From: an uncultured Erysipelotrichaceae bacterium
GTDB lineage: Bacteria > Bacillota_I > Bacilli_A > Erysipelotrichales > Erysipelotrichaceae
Direction: 5' to 3'
DNA: 7,233 nt
Assembly: GCA_934692455.1 (NCBI GenBank)
Contig: CAKUTY010000069.1
Coordinates: 1 to 7,233, forward strand
Below are positions 1 through 6,959 of the stretch, piece by piece. The translations under genes and the position numbers were made by a program. Numbering within the stretch: the first letter of the stretch is position 1; every line of letters starts with the position of its first letter. The notes under the pieces were generated by a model. The model did not search any database. It had not been told where the DNA came from and saw only the letters and a program-made list of their open reading frames with translations.

Positions 1-3000
1 ATTAACATTGCTCCTGACTTAATGTAACCATTAATTCCATTACCTCCCGTAGCAGGTAATTGTCTTGTATATACTTGATTGGTAACAGTAACTTTACCAG
101 TACTAGAAGTAGAAGTTAGTGTCATCCCATTAGAACCATCAACATTATTTGTCTTGTAAGAAGTTATATACTCCATTCCATTTATTATTGGAATACTAGT
201 AGAACCTATTATTGGATTTCCGCTATCATCCAATTCGTAGACATAATAAGTTTGGTTTAAAGCAACATCAACAAACTTTGTAGTCTTTACTGTACTAGAA
301 GTAGTATCAGCTTGATTGTATATAATTGATTTTTCTTGAATTTTAGTAACACCTAAATCTGTATATAGTCCAAATTTGTACTCGCCTTTTATAGGATTCT
401 TATCATTACCACCAGCATTCTTAAACTTCTTTTCAACTTCTATTTCACCTTTATGATTAGTAACAAAGATTTCAAATGGTGATGAATAAATCTTATTAAT
501 ACGTGGATCATTTTCACAAACTTCTACATATGCTTGAACTGTAGCATCAGTAGTTGTTGTAGGAAACATTATATAAATAGATTCATCATTCTTTACATAA
601 CCAGTAGGAGCAGCAGTTTCCACTATCTCATAAACAGTATTGTATTCAACTACATGATTAGTAGAAGAAGTACCTTCTCCAAAAATTATAGTTCCATTAG
701 CATCTGTTTTAATTGGATTCCATTTTTTAGTGTTTCTAGAAATTGTGTCATCCGCATTTCTTGTGCATTCATACATTTCAAACTCAGCACCTTCTAATGA
801 AGCTGATAAATTATTCTCGTCTTTTTTAATAAGCTTAAATTTTAAAGTATTACCAGCTGAGGATGTCGCACTAACCGTATACTTATAAGTTTTATTAACA
901 CTTGATCCACCTGTTGACGAGTATCCTTCCCAATAAGCATTGTTAGAAATAATAACATCTTTACCGGGCGGAGCATTTACAGTTGTTGTATAGGTTATTG
1001 TAAGTGCCTTATTGCTTGGAACCTCTATCTCCAACGTGTTATCCGTTCTTAAAGAAGGTGTATATTCAACCGATTGATCTGTTCCTGTTTCTACAACCTT
1101 AATAGAAGATAAATCTAACGTTAACAACTCGCTCATCTTATCAATTAATTTAATCTTCTTAATATTTGAAACAGGTAACAAATCTTGACCTAACGGATTT
1201 AAATTAATAGTAAATTCTATTTTTCCATCAGGATTAGTTTTATCTGTCATTTTCTTCTCAATATTATTGTTTTTCAAAGTAGCGCTTGAGGTTACAGGTA
1301 TTAATGTTCCATCTTTTGTCTCGAGTTCAACTTTGTTCATATATGTTTTTTCTTTATTATCCAAAAGAACATCAGGATCTATTACACGACATACCACTTG
1401 AACATCCAATGCATATTTATCTCTATCATGACCCGCTATAAAATCTCCAAATTTAATTTGAACTTGATTGCCTTTGACATAATATGTTGTCGTCACTTTT
1501 GTATTATCATTATCAGTTATTGCAGTAGTAGTCTTCTCTGTCCAACCATCAGCAATAAGTTCAGACATTTTCTTTGAGGTTATTTTACTCTGTCTATACT
1601 GTTCATCTCCAGTCCACTTAATACGAATATAAGCAAGTTCCATACCATTAGGGATTATTTCAAACACTTTATATTCTCCCGACATTTCACCAGCATAGTT
1701 CAACTTAATTGCCCAGGAAGCAAATACACCTTTAGAAGGCAAAGCTTCTGTAATTATCTTGTTTGTTACACCTTTGTCACTACCTGTTCCTCCATCAGTG
1801 TTTTTAATTGTAGTTCCATCGTATGTAAATGTTTGACCCAATTCCTTCAATATATAAGGTGCATCATACAACGTTTTAGTTGCTGAACCCTTATCAACAT
1901 AAGCTTCACCATTTTCACTTGTACTAACTTTATTACTAAAAGTATAGGTATCTCTATAATTTACAGGCAATTTTTCAGGCTCGCTCATTACTATTATGTA
2001 AACTTTTTTACCATCTTCTATAGAAACATCATCGTTCGCTTGTATAGATAGCTTATTATATTTGTTTGAACTATAACCACTATCGAATGTATAGTTTGAT
2101 GTAAATTTATCAGTTATTTCTTCTAAAGTTTCGTTATTCTTTAATTCTGTCAAACTCTTATAATCAGTAATGGCTTTGCCATCTGATATTTTTCCCTTGT
2201 ATATACCAACAAGAGAATCATCGTGCAAATATGATTTACCCTTATCAACGGTTGTTCCTACAAATAATTCATCAAGGAAAATTATATCTTTTCTAATTAC
2301 AGATGTATCAATCTCAATAATCCAATATAATGCACCATTGGTCCATGTTGATATTGTTGGTGGCGCATAATTCCATGCACTCTTAGAAACCGTCATTTGA
2401 TAAGAGCCATTAACAGTTACACTTTTATTAGAAGAAACATTAATTGGAAATGTCATTCCCCCTCTTCCAACATTTTCTGTTAAAGTAAAACTATTATTTA
2501 CAACAGAATGAACAAATGTATTTGCGTTAAATGGCTTAGCATAATATGTAATTGTATAAGCAAGTTTTTTGTTATTCCATCCTAGTGCTGATGGTTTTAA
2601 TGAAAAACTATGCAAGCCATCAATATTTACCCATTTAGTCCCAACAGGCTCATAATCCTTTGATCCATCTGCTTTATCTTTATATTCATATGCATCAATG
2701 CGCATATATCCTACATAAGATAAGTTTTTAGGAGAGAATTCATCTTTCATCAAAATATCGGTTGCTTCCCAATCATCAAAGGTATAATTTGTCCTGATTG
2801 TATATTCAAAACAACCCTCAGGCACATCAAAACTACTAGTAGTATTATCAGCAATCACATCACTAGTTTTTTCAATCTTTCCATCACTGTTATTCAGAGT
2901 GTATTTGTCGCCATCCATAGTGATTGTACCTGCAGTAGCGTCATTATAATTTTTATCATTCCAAGTATATTGACCTACATATTCGTCGGCAAACACTTTA

Positions 3001-4802
3001 TCAATATGATTTAAATAGTTCCCAGTGTTGTTTGCGTTTGAAGCAGCTACCGTGAAACGATTTTTAATATTAACAATATTAGCTTGCTTAGATGCTAATG
3101 CTTCAGGCTTAACATTTAAACTATATGTTACATAATAATATTCATTTGCACCTAAAGTAAGTGGATTGCCATCACTTCCACAAATCTTAAAACGCGTTGG
3201 TTTGCTAGAAACATTGTTATCGCCATCTAGCCAAGTTACGACAAATTTATCTGATGTGATTTCAGTATCTGGATTTTCGCCTTCTTTGCCCTTATATAAC
3301 TTAACTGAGCCTTGATTAAAATCAATGTAGTCTAGAAGGGCTGTTTCAGTTTTAAATTGATCTGGATAATCTAAATAATCCCATAACTCAAAATTCTTTA
3401 AAGTATAAGTTGTATCACTAAATAACTTAAAAGAGATTTTATATTTAATAGTGTAACTTCCATCATTATTTCTAACTACATCACCGTCGCGTTTTTTTGT
3501 CATAGAACTAGCACTATAACTAATTTTTGGTGTAAAAGAAGTCTCTGCTTCACTTCTTTTATATGCGTTAGTCCCCGCAGAATATATATCGGCATGATTT
3601 TTAATTACCTTATTCTTAAGATCCTTATTACCCTCAAACTTCACATAATAAGTTAATATACGAGTCTCATTACCTTTCATTTCACCAATTTTCCAAACTA
3701 AAGCACCAGGTTCTACTATATCTGTAGCACCAGAACTTGGAATTGTATTATCGGCAGGTACTTTCCCCTTATAAATCTTACTAGGCATCTTGCCTTCTTC
3801 AATGGTTTCGTATGGATTTTGATCAACCGCACTAGTTGATAATGTTGTTTCATTATTATCAATGCCAACAAATGTAACAAGATTTGAATTTGTTTTAATT
3901 GTATCTACAACGACTGCATTAGGGCAGCCATCCTCACCTGCCGTTACAGTAATTGTATATTTAAGATAGTTTTCATTATTTATAAATACTGCTTTACTCT
4001 CTTGAGACTTGCTGATGTTTAATTTTGCATATTCAGCCTTTGGCTCATCTCCAAAGTAGAATTTATAATCTTTATTCGCACTTATTGTGTATCTACCATC
4101 GTCTGGCAACTGAGATAAATTGGCTGATCCTAAAACCTCAAAACTACCAGTTTCAAGTTGCCCTTTATTTTCGTTCAGTAACTCTTGCAGGTGAGCCTTG
4201 TCATATTTTAAATAAATCACACTATCTATGACTTCAGTTGTACCAACCTGTTTGTTTTCATTATTATTAATTATTCCGCTTCCATTAGGACAACGTAAAA
4301 CTTCTGGAATTGTATACTTAATTGTTCCATCAAAATCATTTAGCAAGGCCTGAATTGCAATGTTTTTAAAGTTTACTGTTAATTTTAATTCCTTATCTGC
4401 AGGAATCTTGGTTGCATCATCAACGACATCTTGCCATTCACCATTATCATCTTTGTATGAAAACTTGATAGAATCTACTTTGTCTTTATTATTATTCAAA
4501 TCAAACCCAGTTGTAGTAGTTGTTGCACCTTCTGTCAACAACATTACATCCTCTTCACTAGAAGATTCTTCATTATTATTGTTTGTAACAGAATCTAAGG
4601 TAGAATCCTCAGAGGTCTCTGCCCCCCCCCGTTCGTTTATGTTCTCAACAGTAGTAGGACCATTATTGTCATTTGTATCATCATCCTTCTTCTCTAGCGT
4701 AAATGCAGGAAGAATCAAAATAGATAAAGTAACACAAATCACAATAAAAGATAAGAACTTATTAATCTTCTTCCTCTTTAATTTGTCACTCCTACTTAGC
4801 AT
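1..4802 (-). CDS. Giant LPXTG-anchored multidomain surface adhesin / pilin-like protein (3' end cut by window)
   Basis: The frame is open from ATG at 4802 to the window edge (1600 whole codons, no stop). Residues 1-35 form a signal peptide with a Lys/Arg-rich start, a hydrophobic core and an end reading LILPAFTLE, resembling a motif I recall from large Firmicute Cna-B proteins. Residues 36-105 are a low-complexity Asn/Ser/Thr/Asp/Glu linker. A probable adhesin head follows (about 105-262), then five or six beta-rich Ig-like modules of 140-200 residues (about 262-1318), several carrying a YKGK motif and YTI/YYV strands like DUF11-type stalk domains. Next come a SpaA-like isopeptide domain (about 1318-1445; K1326 or K1327 with E1395 in YEIVETAAPTGY) and a second pilin-type Cna-B domain (about 1446-1580; E1523 in YYVYELDD). 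The sorting signal LPATGG starts at residue 1582; the membrane anchor is mostly lost. Domain borders are read by eye. Role inferred: sortase-anchored adhesion or pilus tip/shaft. A G9 tract lies in codons 58-61. Ligand unknown. Confidence 0.93.
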   Translation of the reverse strand, partial: MLSRSDKLKRKKINKFLSFIVICVTLSILILPAFTLEKKDDDTNDNNGPTTVENINERGGAETSEDSTLDSVTNNNNEESSSEEDVMLLTEGATTTTTGFDLNNNKDKVDSIKFSYKDDNGEWQDVVDDATKIPADKELKLTVNFKNIAIQALLNDFDGTIKYTIPEVLRCPNGSGIINNNENKQVGTTEVIDSVIYLKYDKAHLQELLNENKGQLETGSFEVLGSANLSQLPDDGRYTISANKDYKFYFGDEPKAEYAKLNISKSQESKAVFINNENYLKYTITVTAGEDGCPNAVVVDTIKTNSNLVTFVGIDNNETTLSTSAVDQNPYETIEEGKMPSKIYKGKVPADNTIPSSGATDIVEPGALVWKIGEMKGNETRILTYYVKFEGNKDLKNKVIKNHADIYSAGTNAYKRSEAETSFTPKISYSASSMTKKRDGDVVRNNDGSYTIKYKISFKLFSDTTYTLKNFELWDYLDYPDQFKTETALLDYIDFNQGSVKLYKGKEGENPDTEITSDKFVVTWLDGDNNVSSKPTRFKICGSDGNPLTLGANEYYYVTYSLNVKPEALASKQANIVNIKNRFTVAASNANNTGNYLNHIDKVFADEYVGQYTWNDKNYNDATAGTITMDGDKYTLNNSDGKIEKTSDVIADNTTSSFDVPEGCFEYTIRTNYTFDDWEATDILMKDEFSPKNLSYVGYMRIDAYEYKDKADGSKDYEPVGTKWVNIDGLHSFSLKPSALGWNNKKLAYTITYYAKPFNANTFVHSVVNNSFTLTENVGRGGMTFPINVSSNKSVTVNGSYQMTVSKSAWNYAPPTISTWTNGALYWIIEIDTSVIRKDIIFLDELFVGTTVDKGKSYLHDDSLVGIYKGKISDGKAITDYKSLTELKNNETLEEITDKFTSNYTFDSGYSSNKYNKLSIQANDDVSIEDGKKVYIIVMSEPEKLPVNYRDTYTFSNKVSTSENGEAYVDKGSATKTLYDAPYILKELGQTFTYDGTTIKNTDGGTGSDKGVTNKIITEALPSKGVFASWAIKLNYAGEMSGEYKVFEIIPNGMELAYIRIKWTGDEQYRQSKITSKKMSELIADGWTEKTTTAITDNDNTKVTTTYYVKGNQVQIKFGDFIAGHDRDKYALDVQVVCRVIDPDVLLDNKEKTYMNKVELETKDGTLIPVTSSATLKNNNIEKKMTDKTNPDGKIEFTINLNPLGQDLLPVSNIKKIKLIDKMSELLTLDLSSIKVVETGTDQSVEYTPSLRTDNTLEIEVPSNKALTITYTTTVNAPPGKDVIISNNAYWEGYSSTGGSSVNKTYKYTVSATSSAGNTLKFKLIKKDENNLSASLEGAEFEMYECTRNADDTISRNTKKWNPIKTDANGTIIFGEGTSSTNHVVEYNTVYEIVETAAPTGYVKNDESIYIMFPTTTTDATVQAYVEVCENDPRINKIYSSPFEIFVTNHKGEIEVEKKFKNAGGNDKNPIKGEYKFGLYTDLGVTKIQEKSIIYNQADTTSSTVKTTKFVDVALNQTYYVYELDDSGNPIIGSTSIPIINGMEYITSYKTNNVDGSNGMTLTSTSSTGKVTVTNQVYTRQLPATGGNGINGYIKSGAML
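4622..4630 (-). repeat. G9 homopolymer in the adhesin coding region (candidate phase-variation tract)
   Basis: Nine consecutive C on the plus strand read as nine G in the coding strand. They span codons 58-61 (Arg-Gly-Gly-Ala) in the linker after the signal peptide. Nine G keeps the gene open. Ten G would stop at TGA 4611-4609 after 64 residues, and eight G would stop at TAG 4597-4595 after 68 residues. Such a run is striking in AT-rich DNA, and no comparable G or C run was noticed elsewhere in the window. Slipped-strand switching is inferred, because one sequence cannot show length variation. Confidence 0.85.
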
Positions 4803-4804
4803 AT

Positions 4805-5455
4805 TTATCCCCTAATACTCCCAAATTTATTCAAAGGCCAGATTCTAAATACGACCTTGCCCTCTATTTGTTCCTCAGAAACATCCCCAATAACACTAGC
4901 TCTAGAATCTAGAGAAGTATCCCTATTATCACCCATAATAAAGTAATGAGCTTCCTTTACTTGATGCGGAAGTTCAATATCACAATTACCAAGTGACAAT
5001 TCTTTAATATAAGATTCATCTAAAGTTGTACCATCAACAGTAACAACCCCATCATTACTGACATCAACCCACTGGCCACTAGTAGCGATTACCCTTTTAA
5101 TCAAAAGCTTATTACCCTGATAAAAAGCTACCACATCACCAGACTCTAGCTTCTCATTCTTAACTGACAAAACCAAATCACCTGGTTCTAGTGTAGGAGA
5201 CATAGAAGAACCATATATTTGTAAAACAGGCATCCAAAGTGTAGTCAACAATACCGAAATAGCAGCCACCACCAGTAACACACCAACAGTCTTAAACAAA
5301 GCACTCTCATACATCCTCCTTGTTCTCAACCTTTTCTTCTCATTATTAACCTCACTAAACGTAGGACCATCAACACTTAGATCTGATTTCTTCAACTCAT
5401 AAATCAAATCAATCAACTCTTCCCTATTTAAATGTCTCAAATCCTTCTTTTCCAT
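4805..5455 (-). CDS. lepB: Signal peptidase I (type I leader peptidase, S26 family)
   Basis: This membrane serine protease cuts signal peptides from exported proteins on the outer face of the membrane. From ATG 5455 it has 216 residues. It has a charged cytoplasmic N-terminal part of about 50 residues, long for Gram-positive type I peptidases, then one membrane segment (about 53-75). The catalytic Ser84 lies in GSSMSPTL, the general-base Lys120 in LLIKRVIA, and the conserved box MGDNRDTSLDSR spans 174-185. Both catalytic residues are present, so it should be active, unlike the SipA-type homologue of some streptococcal pilus loci, which lacks them. A TTG two codons upstream (5461) is a possible start: the only purine-rich site, GGGAAG at 5474-5479, is 12 bases from TTG and 18 from ATG. 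The adhesin ATG follows the stop after two bases, so the pair is almost surely one operon. Dedication to that adhesin or to pilins nearby is inferred. Confidence 0.95.
   Translation of the reverse strand: MEKKDLRHLNREELIDLIYELKKSDLSVDGPTFSEVNNEKKRLRTRRMYESALFKTVGVLLVVAAISVLLTTLWMPVLQIYGSSMSPTLEPGDLVLSVKNEKLESGDVVAFYQGNKLLIKRVIATSGQWVDVSNDGVVTVDGTTLDESYIKELSLGNCDIELPHQVKEAHYFIMGDNRDTSLDSRASVIGDVSEEQIEGKVVFRIWPLNKFGSIRG
4808..4813 (-). promoter_or_regulatory. Ribosome binding site of the adhesin gene, inside the end of the signal peptidase gene
   Basis: The coding strand reads AGGGGA, then five bases, then ATG at 4802. The site is made of the last two sense codons of the peptidase gene (Arg-Gly), whose TAA lies in the spacer. 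This fixes the adhesin start and suggests that the two genes are translationally coupled. Confidence 0.8.
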
Positions 5456-5488
5456 AACCAAAAAATGTAAACGCTTCCCGTCACAAAT

Positions 5489-5517
5489 ATTTTATTTATA
5501 TGAGACATACATGTCAA
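5489..5517 (-). promoter_or_regulatory. Sigma-A-type promoter of the signal peptidase-adhesin operon
   Basis: On the minus strand a perfect -35 box TTGACA (5517-5512) is followed by a 17-base spacer and a -10 box TAAAAT (5494-5489; five of six match TATAAT). Transcription should start near 5482, leaving a leader of only about 25 bases. AT-rich DNA lies upstream of the -35 box. The position just after the terminator of the preceding unit fits an independent operon. Confidence 0.8.
5504..5515. promoter_or_regulatory. Small inverted repeat overlapping the -35 box (possible operator)
   Basis: The arms GACAT and ATGTC are perfect and separated by two bases. The repeat lies within the promoter, covering part of the -35 box and the start of the spacer, where a repressor could block polymerase. 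It is short (5-2-5), so chance is a real alternative, and no regulator gene is in the window. Confidence 0.3.
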
Positions 5518-5571
5518 ATAATAGGATTATATAAACTTGATAAATCATCTAAATAACTTATATTTATATCT

Positions 5572-5610
5572 AAAATGGCTGAAATCTTATTTATAGACCT
5601 CAGCCATTTT
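5572..5610 (-). terminator. Rho-independent terminator after the HAD phosphatase gene
   Basis: Perfect 11-base arms (AAAATGGCTGA and TCAGCCATTTT) flank 17 bases, three pairs of which could extend the stem. It begins eight bases after the TAA of the HAD gene. The stem ends in A4/T4, so the T run lies inside the stem and it could act in both directions. It closes the three-gene unit and insulates the downstream operon. Confidence 0.8.
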
Positions 5611-5618
5611 CTTTAACA

Positions 5619-6386
5619 TTACATAAAATACTCAATTATATCCACCATAGAATCATGATCACAATCTAAATCAGATATATACTCTACAGTCTCCTTAACC
5701 TTATCACTGGCATTAAAAGGACAAGCACTATGATAACCCCTATTAAACATAGACAAATCATTTTCATTATCACCGACTGCTAGTACTTCAGATTTTGGAA
5801 TATTAAGCAAATTAGAAACCACATCAATTGCCTTTCCCTTTGATGCATCTTTATGGTGACACTCCAAGAACCTAGGAGTAGAATACTCACAAACCATATT
5901 CTTATTATTGACCTTAATAAATTCTTCTATAGCTCTTAAAGTATTAAGATCATCCTCCATAAAGCCAATCTTATAAACTTCCTCTTTCTTTAAAAGATCA
6001 TACAATTCATCCTTACTAACAACAGCAGGCTTCACAAAAGTCATAAGACTTGGAGTACTTGTAATATAGTAATTAGACTCCATAAAAACCCTAGGAACCA
6101 AATCATGACCATAGGCATAATCCAACAAGGCATAAGCCTCATTCTTATCAGTAAAACAATTATAAACAACCTTATTATCAATCTTTATATATGCACCATT
6201 ACCACAAACCATATTAGACAAATCTACATAAGGCCTTAAAACCTCTACATTATAAGGAAGTCTACCAGTATTAATAATAAAACGTGTACTATCTAAATTA
6301 TTTATACACTCCACTGTCTTTTCATCAACAGTTTTAACACTATTTAATAAAGTACCATCTAAATCTGAAAAAATTAACTTAAGCAT
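5619..6386 (-). CDS. Cof-type HAD-IIB family phosphatase
   Basis: This 255-residue protein is a cytosolic Mg-dependent hydrolase of the haloacid dehalogenase superfamily. Such enzymes remove phosphate from sugar phosphates, flavin precursors or related small molecules. Motif I is FSDLDGTLLN, with nucleophile Asp8 and acid/base Asp10. Motif II is IINTGR (Thr40). Motif III is Lys183 in KDASKGKA, and motif IV is GDNENDLSMF with Asp206 and Asp210. The cap lies between motifs II and III and the length is typical for the Cof group. The ATG overlaps the end of the upstream phosphatase gene by eight bases (ATGCTTAA), and GGTGG lies six bases before it, so the two are translationally coupled. A terminator follows directly. 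The substrate cannot be told from sequence in this broad family. Confidence 0.95.
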   Translation of the reverse strand: MLKLIFSDLDGTLLNSVKTVDEKTVECINNLDSTRFIINTGRLPYNVEVLRPYVDLSNMVCGNGAYIKIDNKVVYNCFTDKNEAYALLDYAYGHDLVPRVFMESNYYITSTPSLMTFVKPAVVSKDELYDLLKKEEVYKIGFMEDDLNTLRAIEEFIKVNNKNMVCEYSTPRFLECHHKDASKGKAIDVVSNLLNIPKSEVLAVGDNENDLSMFNRGYHSACPFNASDKVKETVEYISDLDCDHDSMVDIIEYFM

Positions 6387-6951
6387 TAGGATCCACCATC
6401 TCTATAAATTTAAACTTATCACCATCATATTCATAAACACAAATACCACAATTAGGTATTCTAAAATCAGGATCAAAATGACCAATAACCTTATAATAGA
6501 AACACCTACCAACAGTCGCATGAGAAATAGCCACAACATTACCCTCACTCTTATTCATCACGTCTGTTAGAGTAGCCATCATCCTATCACCTGCAATCTC
6601 CCTATTCTCACCACCAATAGAAGTATAATCATCCTGGTATTCACGACACTTCAAATAATCATCACCATCCAAAGAACCAAAATGCATCTCAATCAAACCA
6701 TCAAGACACACACCATCAACACCTGTAATTAACTTACAAGTAGTTTTAGTTCTACCAAGTGGTGAACAATAAACATCAGTATATTCAATCTTATTCTTAA
6801 CAAAATAATCTCTAGCACTTAAAGCTTGCTTAACACCTAAATCAGTCAAAGGACTATCACACCTTCCTTGTGCTAAGCCTCTTGTATTAAATTCCGTCTG
6901 ACCATGACGACACAAATATAATCTCTTTACCATGGTGTAATTATAACGCAA
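6379..6951 (-). CDS. Histidine phosphatase family protein (phosphoglycerate mutase-like)
   Basis: This cytosolic protein is of the branch-1 histidine phosphatase fold, which uses a phospho-histidine intermediate. It has 190 residues from TTG 6951. The signature LYLCRHGQTEFN carries the catalytic His16, with Arg15 beside it. SPLGRTKTT supplies Arg67, the proton donor is probably Glu88 in IEMHFGSLDG, and the second His is His144 in AISHATVGR. At about 190 residues it is shorter than the dPGM glycolytic mutases and fits the GpmB/CobC-like phosphatases, so a glycolytic role is unlikely. The start is open: TTG 6951 has a good ribosome site, while ATG 6933 (184 residues) lacks one but places RHG at the usual distance from the N terminus. 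It starts three bases after the deacetylase stop and overlaps the HAD gene by eight bases. Two phosphatases in tandem suggest linked substrates, which are unknown. Confidence 0.93.
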   Translation of the reverse strand: MRYNYTMVKRLYLCRHGQTEFNTRGLAQGRCDSPLTDLGVKQALSARDYFVKNKIEYTDVYCSPLGRTKTTCKLITGVDGVCLDGLIEMHFGSLDGDDYLKCREYQDDYTSIGGENREIAGDRMMATLTDVMNKSEGNVVAISHATVGRCFYYKVIGHFDPDFRIPNCGICVYEYDGDKFKFIEMVDPNA

Positions 6952-6953
6952 TA

Positions 6954-6959
6954 ATCACC
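6954..6959 (-). promoter_or_regulatory. Ribosome binding site favouring the TTG start of the histidine phosphatase
   Basis: The coding strand reads GGTGAT across the stop codon of the deacetylase gene. It matches the 3' part of the Shine-Dalgarno consensus (AAGGAGGTGAT), and six bases separate its GG from TTG 6951. No purine-rich site precedes the alternative ATG at 6933, so the TTG is preferred. Confidence 0.5.

Noticed and set aside
534..797. Plus-strand open frame of 87 codons
   Set aside because: It lies antisense to the SpaA-like domain region of the adhesin and has low-complexity Ser/Ile/Tyr composition with no recognisable motif.
2170..2370. Plus-strand open frame of 66 codons
   Set aside because: It is antisense within the stalk of the adhesin, short, and has no family signal. 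The same applies to a 68-codon frame at 4025-4231.
4622..4630. Adhesin as a frameshifted pseudogene at the homopolymer
   Set aside because: With nine G the signal peptide, the linker and the downstream domains share one frame, which stays open to the LPATGG motif, so no frameshift is needed.
4360..4815. Plus-strand open frame of 151 codons over the 5' end of the adhesin gene
   Set aside because: It is antisense to a clear signal peptide and linker. Its Ser/Val-rich sequence is the complement of the Asn/Asp/Thr/Glu-rich coding strand, and no ribosome site or family was recognised.
5456..5618. Small RNA or riboswitch upstream of the signal peptidase gene
   Set aside because: The stretch is explained by a terminator hairpin and a promoter with a leader of about 25 bases, too short for a riboswitch.
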